64,000 bases of DNA from Bryopsis sp. KO-2023 (GCA_030272585.1 BSYQ01000007.1:1740001-1804000), one strand, 5' to 3'; shown: positions 1 through 12,914, counted from the first letter of the stretch. A program made the numbers and translations. The notes: a model not told the origin generated them from the letters alone.

Positions 1-87
1 AACCTGAACTTGATTTTTTTTTATGGGGAGGACTGATCAAATATCTTTGACACACAGAGCATGCCCAACCAAAACCACTTCAACACC

Positions 88-1923
88 CTATCGACCCCCA
101 AATGTTGGGAACCCACTGCCATCACTTCCCTGAGATTCACCCCCGACCAAATCTGCTGCTGGTGCCTCCTCACTATTAAAATTCCCAACATCGCCAGAAA
201 ATGCATTTGCCCCATCCCCCCCAAACTCTGAAACCCCTCCGTTTCGGAAACCAATAGTTGGCAGGGTGGTGCTCGTTCCTGGGAGGGGGGGTGGATTTTT
301 GAACAGGCTCCGAGCCCAATCACGGAAGGTCGCTACATTGGTGTAGATGGCAGGCTTGGTGCCCAGCTCGCAGGGGTCCTGCCTGAAAGACATCACGCCA
401 GCCAGCAGATCCAGGTCTGGCCTCCCTTCGTTGATGCCTTCATAAAACTTGTTGACCAGCATCAGCACCCCACTGGTCCTTTCACCTGCTCGTTCACCCC
501 AACAAAAAGAGAGTCTGATAAATCACAAGCTTCAACAGGCACAAAAAAAACAGCCAAAAAGGAAAAATAGAGCTCAGGTGGTACACACATCATGAACGCA
601 ATCCGTGAGAAGTTTTTCAGACTGCTCGTCCACATAGATAATTGTTATGGGTGGAATGGATTCATGCGACAGAAAACGAGCACAGTGGTAAAAACTAGCC
701 AGCTAATATCTGAATGGACGGATCCTGGTAGCCTACCTTTGCACACCTCATCTATTCGAGCGCTGATGCAGCTCATGGAGGCCTCCATTTTCATTTCCCA
801 CGCGTCCTCACAATTGACATTAGGGACGGCACCGTTCCTCTGGAAACCCATTATTTTTGCTGGCCCCTTGAGGGTGTTCCACCCGAGCCCAAAAAGCGGG
901 TCCAATCCACGGGGCTTAAAATTTGGATCAGGGATGGACACTGTGGTCAATTCTGTGGGGTTTTCCAGTCTCAGCAATGAGACGTCCCCTCCAGAAGCTG
1001 GGTTGCCAGTGTGTGGTGGTGGATATTGAATGTCGATCACCTTGATTACCTGTGAAACCAAACATGGAAGACTGGTGGTAGTGCGACATTTCCCAAAAAA
1101 GTGGTGATCAAAGACGAACAGTGGTGTCAGTCATGTGTTCAATCTTGGTGGAGTGGGGGAAACTGTGTGAGTAAAATTACAAGTTTTTTGAGATGTGGAA
1201 AGCACTACGGAAAAAAAAAGAATCGCTTTGAAATGTGGTTTCAAAGACAGAACGCATCCATATCGTCGTTTCCTGAACAAAACTCAGAAAGAGCACTCCA
1301 GAAAAAGTGGAGGCAGGGAAAAACCTACATTGCTGGTGTCATCGATGTCCACGGTGTCCAGTGCCACAGTGAAAGTGCTTGCATCCCCTCCAGCCACGCA
1401 CTGTGCAGCAACCACCACCCAGCTGGGGTCGACAAGAGCACCGGTGCATACGTGCCCGAAAGAATTTCTGAGGGAAACTATATACGGAAATCGACCTTTC
1501 TTGATGGGCTGCACAGAGGCACAAACACATGACACATAGCCCAGGGTCAGGCTCCATTTGCTTCCTTCTCTTTCCCATGCAAACTCAGCAATTGGAGCCA
1601 CTGGGTAAGAAGCGCACAAACGACTTCCAGGAATGGTGGTCGTAAGCAAATCGGCAAGGGATCGTGTAAGTTTTTTGGTTATGAATGTACGAATCGATAT
1701 TTGCCACAATTCAATCTCGAATCCATGCTCCTGCAAGGAAAACGCTGCAAGAAAACACACACACAGACACACACGATGGAACAGAAAACTGCACCTCTTC
1801 AACCACGCTTTTAGGACTTCCATTGCCTTGAAGCAGGCTTCTGGCGGCTCCGTGAGCGGTCGAGCCTAACATACGCAAAAACACGCAGTAGTTCAACAAA
1901 AGCATTTTCAGAGAAGCACGCAT
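88..1923 (-). CDS. Trypsin-fold (S1) serine protease homologue, probably inactive
   Basis: Four exons join in frame (1795-1923, 1329-1730, 737-1049, 88-485), giving 413 aa. The N-terminus is a hydrophobic, signal-peptide-like stretch starting MRASLKMLLL. The chymotrypsin fold is recognisable: GRFPYIVSL near the mature start, VCTGALVDPSW, then WVVVAAQC, DVSLLRLENP, and a C-terminal PAIYTNVATFRDW. The family has WVVTAAHC and CxGDSGGPL. Here the catalytic His position is Gln, the Asp (DVSLL) is kept, and the Ser region reads CKGERTSGVL across a splice junction, so the serine loop is not canonical. The IVGG activation site is also not seen. I infer a secreted non-catalytic serine protease homologue. 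A low-complexity Gly/Pro/Ser tail follows the domain. The start at 1923 is the ATG that opens the signal-like segment. The S1 fold is secure; inactivity depends on the joins being right. Confidence 0.8.
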
Positions 1924-2679
1924 TGGCGCCCACAAGGTGCAGTGTCGTCGGTCGCCTGTACGATATGCACGCTCAACAGATCTTCGCCACAGCTAACCAG
2001 CATTATACAAAAAGTTCCGTCTTTCCGATCTTAGCCTTAGACACTGCCGGTATGCCCTGCACCCGGGGCCCAACGACATATCAATGAAAGCGGACGTCCA
2101 CTCTACCACTCACTCCAGTCGTCCTCGGCGCCAACCCCGTTGCATCCAACGGAACATAGCCCACACAAGATCAGCAAAGTCGTCTGCAGCAAAAGCAACA
2201 TGTTCGGTAATTGTGAGGAGAAGCGGGAAGGAACTGATATGTACCACAGAATTGCACAATTTCATTGCGCAAATGCTCGCTTGTTTCTTCTTGTGGTTTC
2301 GCTGGGCATACGTCTGGTTGAGGGACGGCAGGGAAATGTTGGGTGTATGGATCGGGAAAGAGACGGTGGATGTGCTCCTCACCTTCCGTTCAACAAAAAG
2401 TTTCCATGCTCAAAGAAACATCAGCGATTTTGTGTTGCTATGGGCTTCGTGCAGCGCTATTTTAGGGTGTTCGAGTGACGTCATCGCACGCTCCGTCGTG
2501 CGTTTTGGTGGATTTTCAGCTGTCTTTCATCACCGCCGTGTTGCTTGCCAGATACTGTCGAAACACCTTGAAAGGAAGCAAGGGGGTGTTCGACGACTAA
2601 ACCGCAGACGATCGGCCTTATTTCTTTTTCTCCCCTGTTCAAGATTAGACGCACTTAGCCTCTTGGTGAGCGTGCAACG
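1924..2679. other. Intergenic spacer between divergent genes
   Basis: This 756-bp spacer separates the 5' ends of the protease homologue (-) and the PPKL phosphatase (+), so it should hold both promoters. Open frames here show no family signature or splice-consistent structure. I see no clear TATA box. Confidence 0.5.
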
Positions 2680-5600
2680 ATGGAACCCGAACGAATGACC
2701 AACTCCAATCCCCCAAGGCCGAGACCCTTCAAGGTGGTGGGGGCCCATCCTGGCCCGAGATGCGGTCACACTTTGACGACGATCTATGGAACCGATGGGG
2801 ATAACTCTTCGGCGAAGCTTATTATGTTCGGTGCGAGACTTCAGCTGAACAGCTCTTTGTTGAACTGAAGGAAAACGGACTCGTCGTTGGGAGCAAAAAA
2901 GTGAACTTTTCCAATGGTTAACTTTTGGCTCTGTTCATGCGGCAGGTGGGGCGACTGCGTTGGAAGGAGCCGGAACCAAACAAGACAGTCACGCAGGTTG
3001 GTGACATCCCGCGTATCTGCTCCGAGACAGACTCTTTTTCCGGTGATGATTTGTTGCGCGAGACAGTGAGATCCTGCACGCCGTTTTTTCCAGGAATCCG
3101 ATTGGCAGGAGCAACGAGCGATGTGCACGTGTTTGACGTTCGTGCTGGGACTTGGGAAAAAATCCAACCGCAAGGCGAGGCACCTTCTCCAAGGGCCGCT
3201 CACGCTGGGGCAGCTGTGGGTAGCATGGTGGTGATTCAGGTGGGGGTTGGACGAAGCTGTTGGACACCGCGTGTGTCAGTTTTTTTTTCTTTACTCTTTT
3301 ACTTGTAAAAACAGTTCGAGGTTTTATTTATTTATTTTTCCTTCTCCACTGCACTCTGGAGAAAAAAAAGATGCCCAAACCAACAAGGGAAAACTAATAG
3401 TTGAGGAATGAAAATTTGGGGAGTGCCTAGCTTATATATATATTTATTTATTTTTATTTGTGGAGATGACATTGTGCAGGTCAATATCGAGGATAGGGAT
3501 TTTGTTGTTGCATCTTGAATGATCTGAAATGTTTTGGCTGGGGAGGTCCACAATTCAAATTTGCTTCATTGTTTTCATTGGTGTGGGAAAAAAAAAACAG
3601 TTTTGCAACAGGTGGAATCTGACCATTGATTTTTGCTTGCGAAAAAAGTAGAACCTCCCTACTGCAATTTTTAAGTGGGTTTGCTATTGCAGGGTGGAAT
3701 TGGACCGGCAGGTCTTGCCACTGAGGATTTGCACGTTTTGGACTTCACAGATTTCAATCGTCCAAAATGGCACAGGTGCTTCTTTCCCTCCCTGAAAATG
3801 TATCAAAAACTTTTCCAGCAAACTTTCTGTAACAATGGCAAAATAAGACAAAACTATGCACCCTTGATACACAGGAAATTTTCAAACAAGGATCAAAGCC
3901 AGTGCTGAGTCTGGTTTGGTACACCTAAGGATTTGTTCAAGATCACAAATTTGGCTAAATTAATTTAAACATTTGAATAACATTTTGGTGGTTCATTTTT
4001 CATTTTTTTTTTTTTTGGGGGGGGGGGGTGTACACAAAAATGGAGCTGTCCGACTGAAAAAAGCCTGGCTCCCATCCAGAGACATCTTCTACCCCTGGAA
4101 TTTTCATTTACAAAGTCTTCAAATTAAAATACTGCGTTCGCAGAGTAATGGTCCAAGGCAATGGCCCTGGCGCTCGTTACGCTCACATCCTTGCATTGGT
4201 TGCGAATCGATTTTTGGTGGTCATGGGGGGAAATGATGGCAAGTCAACTTTGGGGGATGCCTGGGCACTGGACACGTCAGAAAAACCTTACAAGTGGAGA
4301 AGAATCAGCGACTCGGAGGATATGCCATCAGCCAGGTAATTTGAAGTGGATTCAAGCATCGGCAGACACACACACACACAAGTTTTTAGTGTAATTACTA
4401 ATCAAAATAAAAACGATTGGATTGATGAGCGAGTCCTCAGGAAACGAAGATATAAAAAGATTAACACTTGTACTATCCCCCCCCCCCCTTCCTTCCCAAA
4501 AAAAATGAAAAGAAAAAAAATGAAAAATAAAATGCTGTTGATTTTTTTGGGGGTTATCTTGAGGGAAAATATTATAGAGATTTAGGTGGATTACGCTGAG
4601 TGTTTTGTTTTCAGGATGTATGCGTCCTCGGCTGCCCGGCAAGACGGACTTTTGTTGCTGTGTGGTGGACGAGACATCAACAGCACTCCTTTGGGAGATG
4701 CTTACGGCTTTGCTAGGCACAGGGACGGCCGATGGGAATGGGCTGCTGCCCCCGGGATGATGCCGACGGCACGATATCAACACGCTGCTGTGTTTGTGGG
4801 TCCCCGGTTGCACATCACAGGAGGTGCCGTGGGTGGAGGAAGAATGGTACAAACAGCATTCGCCTGGCAGCTCGTTCAAACAAATTGCACTCTCCAACAG
4901 ATTGCAAGCAATTTCATTGTTTTGGTTTTCGTTTCGCGGGGGGAATCCTCCTCCCCTGTGCGTGTTTTGAAAGAATCACCTTCAGATGGAATGCTGAAGA
5001 TTTTTCGAGCGTTTCTTAATTCAAGGTCAGTTGTGGATGCAAGGTGGAAGAGTCATCGTCGGTCGTGAGTCTGGACACCAGCGCCGGCTCATGGTGCAGA
5101 CAACCCCCTGGATCCGGCCTGCCTGGCGAAGAAAACATGCGAAGGTGTCGACATGCCACAGCAGCGATCGGCTCCTACGTCTTCATATTCGGTGGACTCA
5201 GGGGCAGCCAGCTTCTCGATGATCTGCTGGTTGCTTTTGATATTTCGGGAGGGGATGTGAAACTGGGGGACGAAGAGAATTCCGAGGCGTGGAGGGAATG
5301 GGCAGCCACTGCGGATGCGATCGGGGAGCTGGCTGCTGCCGAGCAGGAAGAGGCGGCGGCGTTGACTTCAATAACGGCAGGTGGAACGGATTTGAGATGC
5401 GACGAACAAGATGTAAGCAGTGTCATGGGCGCCGGGGCAGGAGGGGCAATTGAGCCAGCTGCTGTGGTGTCCACCCCCACTTCACCTGGAAGTCCAGCAA
5501 TCAGCTTGCGAGCAGGGGAATCCAGCCCTAAAACTCCGGATGTCCGGCTTTGGCACAGGTACCTGAACTTTGTCTGTGGAATGCAAGCAATTTCGGAAAA

Positions 5601-8576
5601 GGAGTTGGGGGTGGGGGGCATGGATATGATTTGGTTCCTGTTTGTTGATTCAGGGCGGTTGTGGTTGCTCAAGAAACACCAGGCTCTCTCAAGGGGCTTG
5701 TTCGCCAACTCTCGCTGGATTTATTCGAAAATGAAAGCCGTCGGGTCAGCACTGGAGTCCATGATCTGCCCAGAACGCCGTCTGGAGTGCAAGGGCCTTT
5801 GGCCACACGAGAGGTATCAAATTCTTTTCTGAAACGACTTTCTTTCATCCCACATATATCCATAGGGCCGTGTATAGTGTTTTGAACACCATCTTGAAGC
5901 GTGTGGGTTTTCCAAGAGGAATAAGTAAAAAGTGGAAAATAATACAGGACAAGGAATTTGCATAAGCAGGAAATCAGTGCCCCCTTAAAGATGCTTAAAG
6001 GGTGAATTGGCCATGTTGTTCTGTCAGCAACACCAGTCCTGCGGAATTGTGTCGGGAGAGGGAAGGAAAAAAACCCTTTAAAAAAAAAATGTAGTCATTC
6101 ATTTTTTTCTTAATTTTAACAGAGGGTACACAAGCGAGTGATCGATGCATTGTTGAAACCTCGACAATGGACCCCTCCTCAAGATCGAAGGTTTTTCCTG
6201 TCGGCAGAAGAAATCAGTGAATTATGCGAGGATGCAGAGAAAATATTCAAGGACGAAACCACTGTTCTGGAGCTATCAGGTGACCTTTCGAAAAAGCCTT
6301 GCTGAAAAAAAGCATCTAGATAGAAATAAAGAAATCAAAACCCATGCAACACCACACACACACTTGTCAATGCGCGTCCGCATCAAGATCCCTTCTTTTG
6401 AGCTGGATTTTCTCACCAAAAAAATTGAACATTACATCTCTCTCTATAATATATATACAAAACGTGAGTTTCTTGGACCGTGCTTCATGAAAAATTATTA
6501 AATTAAATTATTAATTGTTAATTAATTACATCGATTTGGCTTCTGGAGTAATCGACATTCCCGTATCGTCCCTGCAGCACCCATCAAGCTATTTGGCGAT
6601 CTGCACGGTCAATTCGGGGATTTGATGCGACTGTTTGATGAATATGGAACCCCCAACATCGGGGGTGACATCACTTACATCGACTATCTCTTCTTGGGGG
6701 ACTACGTGGATCGAGGCAATCATTGCTTGGAAACCATCTGCCTCCTGCTGGCTTTGAAAATCCAGCACAAAGACAGCGTGCATTTGATCAGAGGAAACCA
6801 TGAGGTGATCCAGGGCAGAATTTCCGAACTTTGGAAATCGAGGTTGAGTCATGATTGGCTTGATGAAATGTTTAGGGAATGCATTTCTGTGGATGGCTAT
6901 CTGTTTTGAAAACCTGGATTTCAGAAATAGAGGGATGGTTTCAAGAAATTTTGGTGTTCCCCTTACCATTCCAAAGAAAAGCGAAACAAAAAACAAAAAA
7001 AAAACAGCAGTGATAAATCCAAAGGATGGTGTGTGGGGAATTCAATGCAATTAAGGAACAGAGCAATGGCTGGAGTGCTGATTCTTGTTGTGTGTGTGGG
7101 GGGCTGGAATTTCTTGAAACAGGCATCAGATATCAATGCGTTGTTCGGATTTCGGTTGGAATGCTTGGAGAGGTTGGGAGATCCGGACGGAATTTGGGCA
7201 TGGCAGAGAATAAACAACGTTTTCAACTGGCTCCCACTTGCTGCAAGGATAGAGGGCCGAGTTCTCTGCATGCATGGAGGTGAGCAACAATCGGGTCATG
7301 ATGTGAAATATTAATACCTGAAATAATAATGCCGACTGTTTGAAAATTGCTTTTTTTCTCAGTGAATTCACTCGGTGCGTTGCATTTGGTGCAGTGCTTT
7401 TTAACATCACAGTTTGTTTTTTTGAAGGTTTTTTTTTTTCACTTGGTTTCCTTAAGTGGCTCCCCCCCTTCGCCCCCCCCTTTTTAAGAATTATTTTTTG
7501 TTATTTTTTTGATTTTAATAAATGAGAGAATGGTGACATTGATCCAGAAAGGACTGATTCCAGAAAAAAAAGGCTGAGAATTGCAGAGGTTTTAATTCTC
7601 ATGGTGAGATATAGAGAGGATGCATGTTCGTTTGAAGGTATCGGACGATCCATTGAGAAGGTCGATCAAATTGCTGCGCTTCCCAGGCCATTGACAATGG
7701 AGGAAGGGGGGGTCGTTTTGATGGATCTCCTCTGGTCAGACCCCACCACCAACGATGCCGTGGAAGGCGTGCAACCCAGTCCTAGGGGACCTGGCTTGGT
7801 GACTTTCGGTCCGGACAGAGTCCGAGATTTCTGCAAGGTATTTAGTGCTTAGCGAATAAATACACACATATTTATCAGATGATCCTTGCAATGCATGTGT
7901 TTTTTGGCATCGTATGAATGCGGGGGTAAGATCGGTGAACTCCGATGCACCCCTGAATGTCTTGTTTTTGCATATTTTTGTGGGTTTAAAAAATTATTAC
8001 CATGAAGGATTGACATGCTCAATGGGGTGGAACAGAACAACGAGCTTCGCATGATCGTCCGGGCGCATGAATGTGTCATGGATGGATTCGAGCGTTTCGC
8101 TCAAGGCCATCTGATCACCATTTTCTCAGCCACCAACTATTGCGGATCGGCCAACAATGCTGGGGCCATATTGGTGCTAGGCAGAAACCTTGTGCTTGTT
8201 CCGAAACTCATTCACCCCATACCACCCACCACCCCACGGTCAGACAGCGGCGGGCTGGAAGAGGAAAATGGAGCCAGCGGAACCTGGATGCAGGTCAGTG
8301 TGGTTTAATGCGTCCAGTTGGAACGTGCAGCTGGTTCGGTTATTTTTAGAGAAAATTGTAAAAAATAATTGTTCAGATAATTTTCCAAAAATTGTAAAAA
8401 ATAATTGTTCAGGTATTTTTCCGAAAATTCTAAGAGTAACTGTTCAGGTAATTTTGATATCGGGCTGGCTTATTGAGTTTTTTTTATGTGGGTGTTTTCA
8501 GGTTATCAATGAAGAGCGGCCACCTACACCACCTCGGGGAAGGCCAAATAACAACCCTGGGTTGGAATATTTCTGA
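2680..8576 (+). CDS. Kelch-repeat PPP-family Ser/Thr phosphatase (PPKL / BSL type)
   Basis: Thirteen exons join in frame to 850 aa: 2680-2830, 3094-3239, 3693-3775, 4144-4335, 4615-4846, 5044-5558, 5654-5813, 6123-6279, 6578-6804, 7123-7279, 7638-7837, 8036-8293, 8502-8576. The N-terminal half is a Kelch propeller ([45 protein letters not shown]). An acidic linker (about residues 360-440) follows, then a PP1-like catalytic domain with GDLHGQ (about 551), [31 protein letters not shown] and SATNYCG. The order Kelch then phosphatase is diagnostic of PPKL, which in plants (BSU1/BSL) acts in brassinosteroid and cell-division signalling. All metal-binding motifs of the PPP family are intact. The tail [11 protein letters not shown] resembles plant members. 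In exon 12 only the acceptor at 8035 keeps the frame; the earlier AG at 8007 does not. Confidence 0.95.
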
Positions 8577-9814
8577 TCTAGATTACATTTGAAGGGGGGG
8601 GAACAAGGGCAAGGTTAGGGTTGGACCCAAACAACAGAAAAGAAAAAAAAAATCAGAGGAAAACAAGCAGGTGTCTCAGGATTTTCGTTTTCTTTTTTTT
8701 TTGTTGTAAACATCAATTTTTTTCTTCTCCTCTTGTTTTTTTTTTTTGTTTTCCTTCCAAAAACTTCAAAAGCATTTCCATGATCGAGCTATTTCATGTT
8801 CTGGTCGCATTTTCAGTAGGTTTTGATACAAAAGGTAATATGCTGTTCCAAAGCAGGGTGTATGGTGGCAAGTCGACACTGCAAACAGAAAAAGAGAAAA
8901 AAACAAAAAGAAAAAAAAGAAATTGGACGGGGGGTGAGGGGTGAGGGGGGTGCTTGATTTTTTTTTCGTCGTCTTCTTTTTGTAAATGGGATTTCCAAGG
9001 ATGGTGTTACCTTAGCCATGATTATTTGGGCCTGACAAATTCAATGGAAAAAAAAAAGGTTTAAAACGAAAAGTGTGCGGGGCGAGGAAGGGAGGGAAGG
9101 AACGAAGGAAAATTTGGATGTTGAAAAAGAACTGAATAGCTTCCTTGCTCCATCTTTTTTTTTTTTTCCGTCTTTTTTTTTTTCGCTTTTCGAATGGGGC
9201 GTTTTTATGTAGCAAGATGTAACTTCTGTGCAGGGTGTGTGGCAAGAAAAAGAAATGATGATGGTTACAAGCCCTGGGGCTTAATAGAGCAAATTATTAG
9301 CATGAGTGGAATTTGACGAACCTTTTACAGCCTTTTTCAGGTCGTGTTTGAGAAGGGGTTTTTCTTTTTTTAAATCCTTTTTTTTTCCTTAAAAAAAAGA
9401 ACTTTTTTTGAGTCAGAGCAAATTGATGAGCACCGCCAGCGAAGCGATTTAAAAAGAAGAAAAAAAACAAACGGAGAGAAAGTAAAACCGAGCATTGTTG
9501 TGTGTGGGATGGTGTGCTGTTTCTATTTTTTCGGAAAAGGATATGAGCGTGTTCCAATCACAAGGTTTTTTTGTAATGGACTGTTGGTGGCTTCGTGCAT
9601 TTTTTGCTTCTCAAGTTTCTGCTCTTCGTGGGAGGAGTATGTCCGAAGAGAAAAAAAATATCTTTTTTTGAACAGGCTGCCAAAAAATTCCTGGAAGATG
9701 GTGGCACCAACTGTCATCGGCCTGGTTTTCATTGTTTTAAAATGAATTTTGGCTAAACCTTTCGATTTCTTTCGTGTCGAAACATTTCTTCAGCATTTTT
9801 TAATTTTCTGCTTG
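8577..9814. other. Intergenic region, T-rich, no gene seen
   Basis: Downstream of PPKL there are many poly-T and poly-A runs and short open frames rich in Lys, Phe and Arg encoded by those runs. None has domain signatures. The first part is probably the PPKL 3' UTR. Confidence 0.5.
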
Positions 9815-9820
9815 TGCGGA

Positions 9821-10201
9821 CCAGTGTATTTTTTTTCAATTTCACTGGCCCCAAAGTAGCCCTAAATTTGGCCGTTTCATCCAGTTGTGGCCCTTTTGTG
9901 GCCCCACTTTGTCCGAAAAAAATAGAATGTGGCCCCCACTTCAAAAACCGAAATTACAAGGCTTGGTGTTTATATAGCATTTACTTAATGTTGGTTTTGA
10001 TTTTTGTGGAAACTCGATTGATTTCTTGGATGTGGCCCAGGCCTTACAAACTTCGGGTGAATGTGGCCCTTTTGTGGCCCCAAATTCATCTTGTAATAAA
10101 ACGTTTTGGCCCTTTTGTGGCCCCAAAATTTGCCCTTCTGATTTTTTTTGGGGCCAAAATGGGCCAAAAGGGCCACAATGGGCCACAAAAAAATACACTG
10201 G
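9821..10201. mobile_element. Small TIR element (MITE-like), copy 1, complete
   Basis: The element starts CCAGTGTATTTTTTT and ends with the exact inverse, AAAAAAATACACTGG, a 15-bp perfect terminal inverted repeat over 381 bp. Both sides are flanked by TGCGGA (9815-9820 and 10202-10207), which looks like a target-site duplication. The interior is full of GGCCC / GGGCC words and repeats of a GGCCCTTTTGTGGCCCC type. It has no transposase. A second, right-truncated relative lies at 26413. Superfamily not assigned. Confidence 0.75.
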
Positions 10202-10461
10202 TGCGGACATAGAATTCGCAGACATTTTGGAAGAGGATATGGGCACATCTGAAGAAAAAGGATGTCTAAATACCAGAACAAACATAGCCCCAGACTACAT
10301 GTACACGAATACATCCCATAGCTTATATTGAGTTCGCCCCATATCTTCCAGACGAAGTGAAACTTTTTCAAAGAATACGCCAGTCCCCATGAATTCCCAA
10401 GCTTTTTGTCACCCCCCCCGAAACGCTCCTTTCCTTTCTATCCGCCCCCAACCCCTCTCAA

Positions 10462-12914
10462 TCAACAAGAATAAAGTCTGGTCAAGCCATGCCTACCGCC
10501 TCTCCCCCCACCTCGACCCCATAATCCAGTTCTCTTTTGATTTCCGTTGTATCCATGACCATCCCCCCAACTGTCCTTTTGATCGGAGCAGACTCTTTCC
10601 ATTACATTTCCCATCTCAGCTCGCTCCCAGAAGTCTGCTGTTGCATCTTCTTGATAGAGGCAGTCTCCATCTATACATGACTGATTGTGGTTTGAAGTAG
10701 GGCAATCTAGCTGATAACTCAAGCTCCCCGCAGGAAGCATTTCTTGTATTTTACTGAAATGCCCACCGAGTGGAGGCATCCTGCTGATTGGGCTTTGATC
10801 CACCAGGGGGGACACCATTGGAATTCCCTGAGGGTTGTAGTGTGCATTTGGGGTCATCGGAAAGTCATCGACTTGCCACTCATGGCTGTTTACATTCACG
10901 TAGCCTTGGTCAAATCCCCAGTCTTGATTTCGCACACCGACCCCTGAATGTCGACCGGGAGTGACTTGTGGGGGCGGCAGTGCAAAGTGAGAACCCAAGG
11001 AGGAGTAGCTCTGGGCTGATGGCACCTTGTGTTGGAAAGAATTATAGTAGTTTTCTTTGCCCATCGGCACGGGACGAGGAGAATAAGTGAATCGTTCGGA
11101 GTATGTGGATGATGATGGCCTCAACTGGCTTCTGGAATGGTTGAACCCAGACTCTGCAGATCGCAGAGGACTTCGCCATTCCCCCGACATCTGAAAAAAA
11201 ACATCAAAAAGATTCAGACGAATATAAAAAAAGCAGGCAAACCTTGTGGATGGGGTGTTATGTTGCATCTTCTCCACAAATGTTGAAGTCTGTTGTTGTG
11301 TCCCCCACCCACCAATGCAGTTTCTGTTTGGTGCAATGAAGAAGGGGCTCTGTCATCCCCTTTCAAGCTCCTTTTGTGCCTATGTCCACCCATGCCTGCA
11401 TCGATCATCAAAGCACCAGCCCCACTCTCGATGCGTGTTTCTAATCTGGCTTTCAATTTCTCGAAAAACAGAGCGTTTCTTTCCTCCGTGGACATGGCCT
11501 TGGCCTCCTTTTCCTTTTTGGAGCTTCCAGCCAGGTTTTTGGACTTCAACACGGCGGCTCTCTCGAGGCATTGTTGGCGTATCCTATTGTTTGCAGTGGG
11601 GAAGAAATCTGGCGAGGTCGTCGCCGGAATCTCCTCCGTTTTCTTCCTCACATCGTTTCTGCTCTGCTTTTCCATGTTGCAGAATGCTTTCAGCTCCACC
11701 GTCCCCATGCGGTTGCACTCCCAATTCGATAAGCTGCCCATGCTCATGGACAAAGCGGGGTTAGCTTTCAGACATTTGAAAATGTTCAGGTACTCGATGC
11801 ATGTCAGCCCCCACACATCTGAATAGAACTCCCCTTGCCGGGCTTGCTCTGGTGGGGCCCGAATGTTGTTCAAGTTTTGGGAGTCTGGTATTTTTGTTCT
11901 CGGGGAGCGAGGGAAATCCTCCTCCATCAAATTGACATCCAACACAGGGAGCCCTGCCGCCACCGATTGAAACGATCTGGACTCCCCGTACAAGAATGGT
12001 ATTCTGGGAAGCCTGATGGGGGCCACATCGACTTCAGGGAGTGCCCAGCCAGTGCCCTGATAGGAAACCGGAATCAAGTTTTCTGCACCCTGGATTGCCC
12101 GCTCGGAGCCATTGTTTTTCTCCAGAAACGCGAAATCCCTCATCAGCAAGCACCTGAGAAAGTGGGCACCCATTTCCATTATAAAAAAAAAATGTGCAGG
12201 GACATACCTGCCCATTACAGCATTTCCGTGTGGAAGGGGGCACACTTGGGGGTGTTTTGGGGCTAGATCTTTTATTATCAATGAAAAGGTTCGAAAATGT
12301 TGGCATGGGGATAAAACTTGGGAAGACTATTTTGGATTGAATCCGATCGCATGGATGATGGGTTTATCCATCCAGAATGGTGAATTGTGGGGGCGCACAG
12401 TTTGCCGTGCTTGTATTGTCGAATCTCGTAGCTCTTCACTTTCAACAGCGTCCCTGGGGTCATTAGCTTGTATTGATTGTGGAGCTCGGCGGCACTGAAT
12501 TTCTTGGCATCCAGCGCTGCCAGAGCCCAATGCGCACCATCGCTCACTCTCGAAATCATGTTGTCCCCCCATCCTCCCGTCACTATGTCGTATCCGCTGC
12601 CTGAGCGTCAAACACCAACCGCTGCCGTTTCAAACTTTCCTCAAGCATATGCAATCCCCGAAATTGCTCTTAGGATGTACGAGAAAAAAACACAAATGTT
12701 GACGACGACGCGCGTCTGCCCCCTCACACCGATGCATCGTAGATCGAGCAGGAAATTGTGCAACAAACCGACGGGGTTGAGCCATACACGATTTGCGTGC
12801 ACACTTACATATTATCTGGACCGTTACAGGGTCGTTGTGCTCGATGTCTTTCACGCGATCAAGGAAGAGTGCTTTCAGACACGGGGTGGAAATCTCTCTC
12901 CTGGCGCCTTCCAT
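10462..12914 (-). CDS. Large protein with an N-terminal RPA1-like OB domain
   Basis: The probable start is MEGARREIST at 12914. Exons 12809-12914 and 12399-12582 join into a segment reading DPVTVQI..LTGGW..RVSDGAHWALAAL..LMTPGTLLKVKSYEI. This resembles the RPA1 N-terminal fold, where the family has QVLDIKPI..RYR..LSDG..G..V+L.EY. A long exon 11243-12153 and a last exon 11190-10462 follow, ending in a Gly/Arg-rich stretch (GRGGGRGGRHG). The middle contains NNRIRQQCLERAAVLKSK and basic, coiled-coil-like sequence (NLAGSSKKEKEAKAMSTEERNA, written here as separate motifs: KKEKEAKAM, TEERNALFFEKLKARL). The splice between 12399 and 12153 (small exon about 12208-12316) is not resolved in phase without a GC donor or another acceptor. 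It is not canonical RPA1, because the single-strand-binding OB folds and zinc finger are not visible. A DNA-repair or checkpoint adaptor is possible but unproven. Confidence 0.55.

Noticed and set aside
2084-2698. A 204-codon open frame upstream of PPKL.
   Set aside because: Its composition looks like translated promoter/UTR sequence, it has no motif, and it overlaps the real PPKL start in another frame.
8001-8035. AG at 8006-8007 as the acceptor of PPKL exon 12.
   Set aside because: It is out of phase with exon 11. The AG at 8034-8035 keeps phase and gives [13 protein letters not shown], which matches the family.
9812-10212. Open frames of 90-130 codons across the TIR element on both strands.
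   Set aside because: They are translations of the GGCCC/TTTTGTGGCCC repeats (GPFVAPK-like) and are shadows of the repeat.
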